Made by a program: the position numbers and the translations under genes. This document shows positions 1 to 8,826 of a stretch of DNA of 64,000 nucleotides, piece after piece; position 1 is the stretch's first letter; each line of letters begins with the position of its first letter. Source of the stretch: Lysinibacillus fusiformis (GTDB lineage Bacteria > Bacillota > Bacilli > Bacillales_A > Planococcaceae). Location: the NCBI RefSeq assembly GCF_003049525.1, contig NZ_PYWL01000004.1:1-64000 (forward strand). The letters run 5' to 3'. The notes beneath the pieces were generated by a model, which saw only the letters and a list, made by a program, of their open reading frames with translations, was not told the origin of the DNA and did not search any database.

Positions 1-520
1 TCCCTTTTAGGGAACCATAAAAGCATAATAATATAAATAAAATAACTGTAATAAAATATGGATAATCAGAGTTAAAACTTTCTTCTGCCCAAATAATTGT
101 AAATTTGAGTGAGACGAACGTTGATGACATTAAATAAACTATATATATATAAATGATGAATACGTACAGTGTTTTATTATTTTGGACAGTTTTTAATTCA
201 AGGAGTGAACTATTATTTAATGAAGAAGTTATTCTAGAAATAAATAATGCTAAAAGGAATATGGGGATTAAACTGAGCAAGGCACTTATCCAAGCTTCAC
301 GTTCCACCACTGTAAAAATTGAGGGAATTAAAACAAAGTGTGCTAAAAAACTAACTGATAAGAATAACAAACAATATACATGGATTGGCTGTAAAACTTT
401 GTTCATTTTTTCTTAAACCTCCTCCTTAACAATACTTCCCATGTTTGATGTCATTTAGTCTAAGTAGGCTTGTTTTAGTTTATTAATATTGACTCACACA
501 AACGTCGTTCGTTTGTACAT
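1..520. other. AT-rich stretch without a supported gene
   Basis: An open frame of 87 codons runs from 153 to 416 on the plus strand, but it has no convincing ribosome binding site, no recognisable domain and a composition like the surrounding spacer. I see no promoter or hairpin that I would defend. The stretch abuts the end of a broken insertion sequence at about 534. Confidence 0.4.
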
Positions 521-521
521 G

Positions 522-848
522 TTAACTATGGTATGTCAACACTAAACTGGACAAAAATTTTAAGGTTTGTTGCTTGAATTCCACTGGAGTTAAATAGCCT
601 AGTGTTCCGTGAATTCGAATGTTATTGAACCAATGAACATAATCATCAAGTTCAAGAGCGAGCTGTTCAAGAGTAGAGAAATGTGCTCCGTTAGCGAATT
701 CGGTTTTAAATACCTTAAACATCGCCTCAGCCACGGCGTTATCATAAGGGCATCCCTTCATGCTCAGGGATCGCTGGATTCCGAATGTTTCTAGGGCTTT
801 TGAAATGAGCTTATTATCAAACTCTTTTCCTCGGTCTGTATGAAACAT
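522..848 (-). pseudogene. IS3-family transposase OrfB, C-terminal fragment
   Basis: The remnant encodes the end of an rve-type integrase core: it opens with HTDRGKEF, continues with a KGCPYDNAVAEAMFKVFKTEF segment that holds the catalytic Glu region, and ends with the usual HWFNNIRIHGTLGYLTPVEF tail of IS150-like OrfB proteins. A full OrfB is about 280 residues, so roughly the first 170 and the whole of OrfA are missing. The IS end seems to lie near 534 (TGTCAACACTAAACTGG), so the stop at 522 falls in flanking DNA. It cannot be active alone. Confidence 0.85.
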
Positions 849-849
849 G

Positions 850-1390
850 TTAATTGAAGAGATGTGGTATTATCAGTGGACGAAATCATTTAACCCTCTA
901 ACAGATGAGTTACGAAGAACTAAGATTAATGAAAGCCAAGAAATTAAGTCGATATTGCCATTAATCATTTTTTATAGTTCAAAGCAGAGCAATTAAAATA
1001 GGAAATGAATTTATTACATCTGAACTATTATTAAAGTAGGGAAAGAAGACTCAAAATTAATCCAACCTATGTTAAAAGCTTTAAGAGATGGTATAGAATC
1101 TAAAATTGCCAAAAACGAAGATTTATCTGGATTTCATCAACAAAGGCAAAGGAAAATAAATGTTGGGAAAGAATGATAAGAAACCCGCATACGAAGGTTT
1201 ATTAGAGAATAGATTTATTAAATTGTATTTGATGAACTAATCAATTAGATGAATAAAGAAATCTATTTAGATCAGAAGCTTAGCTAACTATTATTCATGT
1301 AAAATAAAAGGACTAATATATATAAGACAGGGATTAAAAAAGGAGTAATTGTCATTACTGCAATTATTAAAGAAAATCCTCCAGCTTAAT
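850..1390. other. Degenerate, unrecognised coding debris
   Basis: Plus-strand frames read protein-like for short stretches (for example NPLTDELRRTKINESQEIKS near 890-950 and SKLIQPMLKALRDGIESKI near 1050-1110) but are interrupted by stops and frame changes. I do not recognise the parent gene. The debris directly follows a truncated IS3 transposase, which fits a decayed insertion site. Confidence 0.4.
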
Positions 1391-1643
1391 ATCAATTCAA
1401 TACCAAAATTTTCACATTTTCGAGTTGCTTTACACGTAGGGGAAATCGTCTTGAAATGGAAGGCAAAGAAAAATTCTTCATACCCTTTGCCCCTGAACCG
1501 ACAGAAGGCAACCGATTAAAAGTTTCAATAGACCCAAATTCTTTATCACCCAAGTTTTCACTTGTGAAACATTTCAATCTCAATTTTGTCTTAATATTCT
1601 GTGTATTTAGTTCCTGTAAAGTTTCTAAAAAATTTTGAAAGTG

Positions 1644-1714
1644 AAGTATGAATCGGCTACACTAAGATGGACATTACAATTAAACTACTAACCTAGTGTA
1701 ACCGATTCATACTT
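1644..1714. repeat. 21-bp imperfect inverted repeat
   Basis: Arms at 1644-1664 and 1694-1714 match in 20 of 21 positions as inverted copies, separated by 29 bases. The core is TATGAATCGG against CCGATTCATA. It could be a bidirectional hairpin or juxtaposed IS ends, since IS3 OrfA debris follows. No T-run supports a classical terminator. Confidence 0.6.
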
Positions 1715-1774
1715 TAACTCATTATAATAGAGGCTTTGCATATACGAATTTTAAACATTGTTGCATATTTTATT

Positions 1775-2060
1775 TTTTTTATGTCCCATTATTAGTGCAA
1801 CTTGTATTAAAATACAGTTCTCGTCGCGTAAACGCTGATTTTCATTACGTAAATTGATGAGTTCTTTCATCCTCATTTATGGAAGAATCTGATTTATTAT
1901 AGTTATTAATCCATCTCTATAGAGTAAGGGTTTTAAGTGATATTCAAGGCAGATATCTTCAAGCGACCTTCCGTTATTATATTGTGAGACCATTTTAATT
2001 TTAAATGTAAAGGTAAAAGATTGATGTTGGTGTGGCAATACAACACGCTCCTTTAAAGGT
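1775..2060 (-). pseudogene. IS3-family OrfA remnant
   Basis: The minus strand reads as a helix-turn-helix OrfA followed by its leucine-zipper-like tail: a KIKMVSQYNNGRSLEDICLE segment, then ELINLRNENQRLRDENCIL. This order is typical of IS3/IS150 OrfA proteins. A frame shift and a stop separate the two parts, and no OrfB follows, so this is a dead fragment. Confidence 0.7.
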
Positions 2061-2171
2061 TAAGTGTGATTATATGTGTATATATTTTTTTGAGGAGAAA
2101 TAAAAATATTATAATAATGATATAATCATTATTTAATGTTCTTTCTATCACAGTATTCTATCCAGAATTCT

Positions 2172-2905
2172 TCTCTTTTAATGCCCAGGGAACGAGGGTC
2201 AAAAATTGGATCTTTACCGCATTTTTTTGATTTTCATATTCTTTTCATCCTAAAATTGGAGGCTTCATTGTTAATAGAATACCTATAACATTTATCCATA
2301 CCATTAAACCTAAACCAACATCACCCATAGCCCAAGCAAGGTCAGATGTTCGAACTGTACCGTAGAAGGTTGCAGCCAAAATAGCAATTTTCGCTAACCA
2401 TATGTATAAATTTTAGAGAGCGACCTGAAAATAAATAAGCTAAATTTGTTTCAATATAGTAATAAGACAGTTAAAGCAAAAAAGAATAAGGCAATTGCAA
2501 AAAAAGGGGCACCAAAACCAGGAAGTGAACTTTCAACTGCATATTGTGTATATGTTGCACCTTCTTTAATACTTCTTGCAAATTTAGCTTGTTCATCCCA
2601 AGATAGGCCATTTTGGCTAAATCACCAACATAAATAAATGCATTATTACCTTCTGTGACGTATTTATCTTCGACGTTATACATACCTATAAATAAAATCA
2701 TAAAAGCAGTTGCGGAACAGATTAATAGTGTATCAATATACACAGATGCAGCTTGTACTATACCATGTTTTACAGGGTGTGAAACTTCTGCTGCTGCTGG
2801 GTGTGCACCTGTTCCTTGACCAGCCTCGTTGGAATAGATTCCACGCTTACCCCCCAAGCGATAGCAGATCCGATAATACCTTCCAAAATTTATTTGTATA
2901 TAGTA
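2172..2905 (-). pseudogene. AGCS-family sodium:alanine symporter, decayed C-terminal half
   Basis: On the minus strand the conserved segment GIYSNEAGQGTGAHPAAAEV is followed by SHPVKHGIVQAASVYIDTLL and CSATAFMILFIGMYNVE, the signature of alanine/glycine:cation symporters (AlsT type). After several frame changes the reading resumes with RTSDLAWAMGDVGLGLMVW and a tail containing KEYENQKN. An intact protein has about 460-480 residues; here only the C-terminal half remains, with at least one in-frame stop before KEYENQKN and several frameshifts. The family imports small amino acids with sodium at the membrane; this copy cannot. Confidence 0.85.
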
Positions 2906-3044
2906 TATAGAGTTAAATAATACCCAAATTCCTTTATCTCTGCCTCTGAGCAGACAGAAGGCAACCATTTAAAAGCTTCAATGATTCCGACTTCTTTAAA
3001 TTTTTCCCCCCATGCTTTCACTTGTGAAACTTTCGAATCTTTCC

Positions 3045-3480
3045 ATTGGCGTAATTTCTGCATCCATTTCCTTGACTCTAACTAAAAGAATCGAACAACT
3101 TGTAGTTATAATCATTCGAATACGGTTATCTACTGCGACTGTAGTTTTTTGATTATCTACTTAAAGGATATAGTATCAAACCCTAAAAAATGGTTTTGTT
3201 TTAAAATTGTGTATTTTTTAAATAAAAATTAACTTTTTGTGAGGGGTTTTTAGTTGATTTATCTCTTTTTTATCATGTTTTCTAGATAAATATCTGTAAG
3301 TATATTTTTAAATAAAACAAAATAAACATTAAAGGTGTGGTTTTCTTGTTGATTTGCTAAATATTGTGTCAATTAATATTATTAGGATTATACCTCTGAA
3401 AATAAAGGATGCTTCCTCTATTTTCAAGACCATAGAAAGGAAGGTAGTTTTCTAATCTAATAAGGAAAAAATATAAAATA
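3045..3480. other. Upstream region of the first toxin gene
   Basis: No gene is supported. The stretch is very AT-rich and ends with the leader of the toxin gene at 3499. I could not pick a promoter with confidence. Confidence 0.4.
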
Positions 3481-3498
3481 GAAATGAGGGAATATTTT

Positions 3499-4395
3499 AT
3501 GAAGAAATTAACACTAGCAACTTTAGCAACTTTTATGATTGTGGGATTGATATTTGGAGCAGTACCTGCAGAGGTTAAAGCCTCTGAACATGGTAAGAAT
3601 AATGTTTATCAAGATCTGGATGAGCGAGTAAAAAGAATGCTAATAAGTGCGGCGGCCCCTGGTACGGAATATAGGTACCATAATATTATTCATGCTGAAT
3701 TAAATGGTGGTGATGTAGAAGGTACTTTGATTGAAAACTCTGAAACTCTGACGGTGTCCAGAAATACGTTAGAAAATAATTTTGACCATGAGATAGAATT
3801 GCCAACTAGTGGTTACGAACACGAATTTACGGAAACAACTAGTACAACGAACTCAACAGGTTGGACATTTGGCTATAATTATAATGTAGAAATTTCTATT
3901 CCTATGGTAAGTGGTGGTCACAGTTTTAGTGTTGATTATAATATGTCAACTGCTAACACTGTAGAAAAATCAGAAACAAGAAGATTTTCAGTTCCTTCAG
4001 TATTAATTCCTGTGCCAGCTGGGAGAAAATATTTAGTTGAGTATAGATTTGAAAAACAAACTGTTTCAGGAAGAAATAGAATAAATGCAGATTTATTTGG
4101 AGATGCTGTATATTATTTTAATAATCAACCAATGTCTCCACAACTTTTATATTCAGCTCTTAGATTTGCCACTGATACACAGGGTTTTGAACAGGTAATT
4201 AGAGATTCTGCAGTGGGGAATGATAGATTTGGCATCAGAGGTACAGGTGTAGGACAATTTAGAACTGAATTTGGCACTTCACTATATATTAGAACAACTG
4301 ACATTACAAATTCTCAAGAACCAGTTATAATAGAAACAATAACTATTCCTGTGAAAATTGAAACTATTTCTGAAAAGACTAAAGTAGTAGAATAA
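3499..4395 (+). CDS. ETX/MTX2-family beta-pore-forming toxin
   Basis: This is predicted to be a secreted aerolysin-fold toxin of the epsilon-toxin/Mtx2 family that oligomerises on target membranes and inserts a beta-barrel. The protein starts with a typical signal peptide (MKKLTLATLATF..., cut around VKA-SE). The middle is rich in Ser/Thr in alternating polar patterns (TETTSTTNSTGWTFGYNY, then the SVDYNMSTANTVEKSETRRF stretch), the expected transmembrane-hairpin region, followed by the PVPAGRKYLVEYRFE strand characteristic of the family. I chose ATG 3499, not 3484, because GAGGG at 3486-3490 sits 8 bases upstream. The 299-residue length fits Mtx2-like proteins. It is not closely similar to the second toxin at 22334. 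The target range (insect, other) cannot be read from the sequence. Confidence 0.85.
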   Translation: MKKLTLATLATFMIVGLIFGAVPAEVKASEHGKNNVYQDLDERVKRMLISAAAPGTEYRYHNIIHAELNGGDVEGTLIENSETLTVSRNTLENNFDHEIELPTSGYEHEFTETTSTTNSTGWTFGYNYNVEISIPMVSGGHSFSVDYNMSTANTVEKSETRRFSVPSVLIPVPAGRKYLVEYRFEKQTVSGRNRINADLFGDAVYYFNNQPMSPQLLYSALRFATDTQGFEQVIRDSAVGNDRFGIRGTGVGQFRTEFGTSLYIRTTDITNSQEPVIIETITIPVKIETISEKTKVVE

Positions 4396-4480
4396 TAGAA
4401 AATTACAAATAAAGATGATGCCTTATGCCTGTATATCTCAAGACAAGAGGCTGGGACATAATTTGCTGATATTCTAAAAA

Positions 4481-4516
4481 AGAGAAATCGTACTTGCATC
4501 GATTTCTCTTTTTTTC
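4481..4516 (+). terminator. Rho-independent terminator of the toxin gene
   Basis: A 10-bp perfect stem (AGAGAAATCG / CGATTTCTCT) with a 9-base loop is followed by a run of Ts. It lies 86 bases after the toxin stop codon. Confidence 0.85.
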
Positions 4517-4559
4517 TTAATTCTATTTTCTCTACCTTAGCTTCTCTGATAATGCACGT

Positions 4560-4690
4560 GTATTTCCGTTTGTGGCCTGAAGTAAAGATCGATACAAAAA
4601 TTTGTATTTTGATGGGGATGCCCTATTCTATAAACGCATAGATGGCGGATAACTCCAATGGCCGAAAGTAAAACATGTTAAAGATAGTTT
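4560..4690 (+). pseudogene. IS66-type TnpB (OrfB accessory protein) remnant
   Basis: One plus-strand frame reads FVFDGDALFYKRIDGG, a stop, then LQWPKVKHV. This resembles the conserved end of IS66 TnpB, where a lysine-arginine-leucine-glutamate segment precedes Gly-Arg-Phe-x-Trp-Pro. Both ends are missing and the frame carries stops. An IS66 transposase C-terminal remnant occurs at 34.4 kb. Confidence 0.5.
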
Positions 4691-5600
4691 GAGTGTTAAA
4701 GCATACAAAATAACATGCACAGATGGATTTGTTACAATAATTTTTTTGGCTGAGACTTTTGATCATAGGTTATCTTTATAAAAGAACGAATGAAGAAATA
4801 TATACTTGTCGCTGTTTATTATGGTATGGTGTATTTTCTAAAAAGGATTTAGAAGAAGTACGATAAGCTGCATTGTATGTATTGGATACGGTAAAGCGAT
4901 TCAAAAAGATTTGGCACTCGATGTTAGTCACTAGGGAATGGCTTTTTTTACGTTCAATTTAGTTATTCTGACGATACGGTAAAGTTAGAAATTTGTAAAA
5001 GCATACTCTATGTATTAAATAGAGCTTTGATGCGTGAAAAATTCAAGTAGTGAAACCTTGACTAACTGCATTTTTTTACTTATCTGCTATACTGTATATT
5101 AGCGCACCAAAAACCCCCAACGAGATTTCAGGGTATCTTTTTCAATTCTTCAACATCATCTTGCAATTTTTCAATCAATCCAACCAGTTTCTCTTATTAT
5201 ATTGAGATGCAGCTACTAATTGAAAATCTCCTAAATAAAGAGCTACAAGCTACCAGCAGCCGTCGATCATTCTCAACACTTTGAAAAATGATAACTCAAA
5301 TTAAATTTAGATTGAAAGCAATTTTTAAGCATATATGCTGTATATATTTTGTAAACACAATCTGTTGAGAAGAGAATTTGTTAAACTGAATGAAAAAGAG
5401 TAAAGGAGTAACGGATGCTACTCCTTTTTGTGGATTATAATCTAGGAAAATATAAGTTTATTCCCATTACTAGATTGCCAAAGCAATAAAGTCTTGTTCT
5501 TCTGACGACCGTATTTAGATATAGTTGTAATGACTGTAAGCTTCCAATAATTCTTATTGACCATTATAGTTCTTTTTTCAGGAAATAATTCTTTTTTTCA
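4690..5600. other. Spacer between toxin and phospholipase genes
   Basis: Apart from a bidirectional terminator at 5402-5429, I see only stop-rich debris. No ORF with a ribosome binding site is present. Confidence 0.4.
5402..5429. terminator. Bidirectional terminator downstream of the PI-PLC gene
   Basis: AAAGGAGTA pairs with TACTCCTTT around an 8-base loop. T-rich sequence follows on the plus strand and A-rich sequence (AAAAAGAG) precedes, so it can act on both strands. It probably ends the minus-strand phospholipase transcript. Confidence 0.75.
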
Positions 5601-5602
5601 TT

Positions 5603-6670
5603 TTAATTTATCCCATTCAATTGAATAATACTATCTATTAAACCGGAGCCTGGAAAATCAGCAGCGATAATCCCTACATGATTAATCCCACTTTTTTGTA
5701 TGAATTCAGTTCCCATTGTATTCATTCCACCGTAAAATACTTGGCCATTCAAACCACGAGGGAAATCCGTCCATTCATTTGTTGCAATTTTTTGAATCAG
5801 CTTTTGATTGCTATTTGTATTTCGACTTTCTTTCCCACTTGCAACAAACCAAGGATAGAAATTAGTCAATAATGCTAATCCGCCTCCTGTCCCACTAAAA
5901 TGGTTCAAATAGATTTTTCCACTTTCCGAGTTATTATTTGCCTGTAGAAGATGAGCTTTCACTGAATTCCATTTATCATATATTCCGTTTGGTCCGATAC
6001 CGACTTCAAACTTATCTTGAATATACAAAGAATCATAATTAATACCAAAGGTTTGAGAGGCTGTGAAATTTTGTAATATTACAATTTTACCTCGGACATC
6101 TTCTAGTTTGGGATTATTTCTTTCTGAAGATGCAACAGAATTCGGGTCCCAAAAATAAGGAGAATTACGCTCTTTATAATTTTTAAATATTTGTTCGAAT
6201 GATTGTGAGCCGGTTTCGGGATCAGTGTCTTCTTTTAAACGCATTAAAATTGTTTCTTTCGGATGATCTTTTAAAAATTGTATGATCTCTTGTAATACAT
6301 CCTCAAACATTGCTTTTTGATAAACAATTCCATGATGCATTGCGAATGAATCCTTAACACGTTTCACTCGCATGTCTACATAACGAATACCCGAATTTAA
6401 TTGCTGTGAAAGGTTCATTGTTTGATTCCTAGTCAGATCTTCATCAAAAACACTAATTCCATGTAAAGCCATAGAACCATGAGTTCCTGGAATAGATAGT
6501 TCGCTTATTTTTTTTGAACCCTCTATTTCAGACATCCATGTTGAATTATGATATCCTATATTTGATTCATACGAATAACCAGGGTGACTATCCGCAAATA
6601 CAGTAGAAGTTGTACATAAATTTGCCAATATTAAACAAGTAAGAATACTAAAGTTTAAGACGCTCCTCAT
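5603..6670 (-). CDS. Secreted phosphatidylinositol-specific phospholipase C-like protein
   Basis: The family cleaves phosphatidylinositol, and GPI anchors, outside the cell in a TIM-barrel fold. A signal peptide is visible (MRSVLNFSILTCLILANLCT..., cut after VFA). The X-domain starts with SIPGTHGSMA, where His64 corresponds to the catalytic His32 of the Bacillus cereus enzyme; MHHGIVYQ gives His113 (His82), Asp99 and Arg101 match Asp67 and Arg69, and Asp338 in IIAADFPG matches Asp274. The residue after His64 is Gly65, where the B. cereus enzyme has Asp33, the partner of the general acid. At 355 residues it is slightly longer than the classical enzyme. Together with the neighbouring toxin gene this fits a secreted virulence set. 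Whether the substrate is still phosphatidylinositol is uncertain. Confidence 0.9.
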   Translation of the reverse strand: MRSVLNFSILTCLILANLCTTSTVFADSHPGYSYESNIGYHNSTWMSEIEGSKKISELSIPGTHGSMALHGISVFDEDLTRNQTMNLSQQLNSGIRYVDMRVKRVKDSFAMHHGIVYQKAMFEDVLQEIIQFLKDHPKETILMRLKEDTDPETGSQSFEQIFKNYKERNSPYFWDPNSVASSERNNPKLEDVRGKIVILQNFTASQTFGINYDSLYIQDKFEVGIGPNGIYDKWNSVKAHLLQANNNSESGKIYLNHFSGTGGGLALLTNFYPWFVASGKESRNTNSNQKLIQKIATNEWTDFPRGLNGQVFYGGMNTMGTEFIQKSGINHVGIIAADFPGSGLIDSIIQLNGIN

Positions 6671-6774
6671 GCTATCTCTCCTTTTTTAAACTAAATAATC
6701 TCATATAATAAACGTGTAATTATACATATTTTCACCAAAATGATGAGAAAATCAGTTTAATTTATTTTTTTACA

Positions 6775-6804
6775 AACAAAACAGGAGTCTTAAACAAGAC
6801 TCCT
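6775..6804 (-). terminator. Terminator of the secreted protein gene at 6918
   Basis: AGGAGTCTT (6783-6791) pairs with AAGACTCCT (6796-6804), and on the minus strand the hairpin is followed by GTTTTGTTTG. It separates the 6918-7490 gene from the phospholipase gene, so the two are probably separate transcripts. Confidence 0.8.
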
Positions 6805-6917
6805 ATTTGCAACATACAATGGTAAAGTAGTTTACGAATTTTTTACGGATTCGTGAACATGTTAAAAATGTGATGCATTCGTTTCATAATTTATTTCAGT
6901 TACATTCCTAGTAAGGC

Positions 6918-7490
6918 CTATTCCTCGTTAAAGGTTAAACTAACGATAGTAGCAATAGATTGTGCTGCATGTTCCCAACTACCATCTATCACTCTCCCAA
7001 TTTGTTGACCAAGTGTGTTTAAATCATTGGGATTAACAGGAATCCCATTATATGCAGCAATAATAGATAAAAGTGGTGCTGCAAACGGTGTAAAGCCACC
7101 TCTATCAATATAAAATTTAGGCGTATCAGTTACTTTTCCGTCTTTTACTGTAAATTCATAGTAAAATTGATCATCTGGACGAAGAGTTAAATGATGAGAG
7201 ATTTGACCCTTAACATATTGTTTTCCGCCGCCTAAATTTACTACCTCAATTGGTTTTACATTGAATTCATGTTCAAAAACTTTAATTTTTTTCACTTCAG
7301 GACCATATAAAGCAGCATTCACAGCTATTTCCAAATTACTCTGTGAGAACGGTTGAATTCCCATTTGTGATTCTTGTTGTTGGATTGGAGCATTTGTTTC
7401 TGCAGCGGAAGCCAATGTAGTAGGCAATGCACTTGAAGCTAATGTGGCTACCATTGCTGCTGTTACTAACAGTCTTTGTTTCTTCTTCAT
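6918..7490 (-). CDS. Secreted protein of unknown function
   Basis: I do not recognise this 190-residue protein. It has a clear Sec signal peptide: a positive start (MKKKQR), a hydrophobic core and a likely cut after ASA, followed by a Gln-rich linker. The mature part is about 155 residues with no cysteine visible and no obvious catalytic motif; a hydrophobic stretch (FTPFAAPLLSIIAAYNGIPV) lies near residues 133-152. The gene sits just upstream of the secreted phospholipase on the same strand, with a terminator between. A 17-bp inverted repeat lies in its upstream region and may be regulatory. It may be a small secreted virulence or cell-surface protein, but that is inference from context. Confidence 0.75.
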   Translation of the reverse strand: MKKKQRLLVTAAMVATLASSALPTTLASAAETNAPIQQQESQMGIQPFSQSNLEIAVNAALYGPEVKKIKVFEHEFNVKPIEVVNLGGGKQYVKGQISHHLTLRPDDQFYYEFTVKDGKVTDTPKFYIDRGGFTPFAAPLLSIIAAYNGIPVNPNDLNTLGQQIGRVIDGSWEHAAQSIATIVSLTFNEE

Positions 7491-7515
7491 AATTTTAATC
7501 CCCTTTTTCTATTAT

Positions 7516-7679
7516 GTTATATACCATTTAAAATGCGCGCCATTTAAATAAATGATATATAGATATGATAACCTTCTTCACAAATTCCCTCAATTTTCAT
7601 ATTAAGTAACTTATATTCACTTTTATAATTAAATTTATCAATCAAAAATTTCTCTTATTTACTTTAAATGGTATATAAC
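7516..7679. promoter_or_regulatory. 17-bp perfect inverted repeat upstream of the secreted protein gene
   Basis: GTTATATACCATTTAAA at 7516-7532 is repeated as its exact reverse complement at 7663-7679, 130 bases apart. The near arm begins 26 bases upstream of the ATG at 7490. Paired operators for a looping regulator, or relic ends of a small insertion, are both possible. Confidence 0.55.
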
Positions 7680-7905
7680 CCAAAGAAAAACACTATATTT
7701 ACAATTGGAAAAATAGTGTAAAGTGAGAAAATTGACACAAATTTGACAAGGAAATTTGCTGCTGTTAATGAGCAAGTAGAAGATATATTATTACAATCAT
7801 CAGAGTGTGCCTAAGAATCACCTAATTGTAAAGTATAAAAAAAGTCGTAATAAAACATGTTATAGACAATAAAAATGATTGATCCTAAAGAATCTGAAAA
7901 AGACT

Positions 7906-8085
7906 AGAAACTTGATGTTTGTTTTGCTCATGCCTACTCTTCTTGCAACGCAGAAGTGAAGAAAATAGAAATGGGTTATTACGAGAGTTCTTCCAAAAGC
8001 AAACAAGTTTTGATGAAGTATCATCAGAAGAATACTATATCAACAACGACCAAGGAAATGTCTTAGTAGCAATTTTTTTAAGTAG
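7906..8085 (+). pseudogene. IS30-family transposase, C-terminal fragment
   Basis: Across a frameshift the translation reads FAHAYSS and then QRRSEENRNGLLREFFQKQT and SFDEVSSEE, followed by NN and a short frame. This is the IS30 signature (FADPYSSWQRGTNENTNGLLR...F), including the catalytic Glu region. The rest of the element is missing. Confidence 0.75.
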
Positions 8086-8310
8086 GTTTATTATCTTTTA
8101 TTCCAATAAATAAACCGATGGGCATTCTACATTCAAAAACCTCACATTAACGAATTACCTGCATTTGAGTGACCTACTTCGTGCTGTGTTGCCGCTGTCG
8201 CTTTGCTTTAGCGCAGATAAAACTGAACAGACAAAACCATTATGCACACCTAAGCACAATGCCGATTCCGGAAATAGTTATCCCAAGGCGTAATTGATGT
8301 AGGGGGACAG
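8086..8310. other. Region where a TAXI-TRAP receptor gene would be expected
   Basis: TAXI-type TRAP transporter genes are normally preceded by a substrate-binding protein gene. Here I find only short non-coding-looking sequence between the IS30 fragment and the DUF1850 gene, so the receptor gene appears lost. Confidence 0.4.
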
Positions 8311-8315
8311 ATGTA

Positions 8316-8783
8316 GTGAGAAAGAAAACAATAATAATTGTTTTAGCTTTTTTATGTATTTGCTTTAGTATGGTTATTTTTCTTCCTCTTCAGAAGGTAT
8401 TCGCATTTACAGAAACGCGTATAAATGATCCGGTAGTGCAATACCTACCACTGTCAACTGAGGATACATTTGAAATTAGATACACTCACTCCATCTATAA
8501 AACGGATGTACTCGAACATTATAAATGTGTAGGCGGAACTAATATTCAAATGTTAGGGATGGAGTATGAAAGTTTAGCAATCGGCATGCCAAGCTATGCA
8601 GAAAAAAATCAAACATTAACAAAAAGAAGTGGGAAATATTATTTGCAGTTTGACAATGAAGTCATTGAGAATTTTACAATCTATATAGGCAATTTAGATT
8701 TAGACCTTGTATTTGATTATGACAATTATGAATACGATTTGAAAAAAGACTTACAAAAGGGGAATCTTATTTATTTGAGGTGA
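8316..8783 (+). CDS. DUF1850-family protein of a TRAP-TAXI transporter locus
   Basis: This 155-residue exported protein starts with an N-terminal signal or anchor segment (KKTIIIVLAFLCICFSMVIF). The YTHSIYKTDVLEHYKC motif (a conserved YxHSxxxxxxxE pattern) identifies DUF1850, a family found beside TAXI-type TRAP transporter permeases and of unknown mechanism. The start is GTG 8316, 8 bases after AGGGGGA at 8301-8307. The permease follows after 43 bases but is disrupted, and the receptor upstream is missing, so this gene is intact yet probably without a working partner. Confidence 0.75.
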   Translation: MRKKTIIIVLAFLCICFSMVIFLPLQKVFAFTETRINDPVVQYLPLSTEDTFEIRYTHSIYKTDVLEHYKCVGGTNIQMLGMEYESLAIGMPSYAEKNQTLTKRSGKYYLQFDNEVIENFTIYIGNLDLDLVFDYDNYEYDLKKDLQKGNLIYLR

Positions 8784-8826
8784 AGCGTTTATCGCTTTAT
8801 GGACAATGGAAAGGGGTAAGGATGAA

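Noticed and set aside
153..416. 87-codon frame at the left edge as a gene
   Set aside because: No ribosome binding site, no recognisable domain, and it sits in debris next to an IS remnant.
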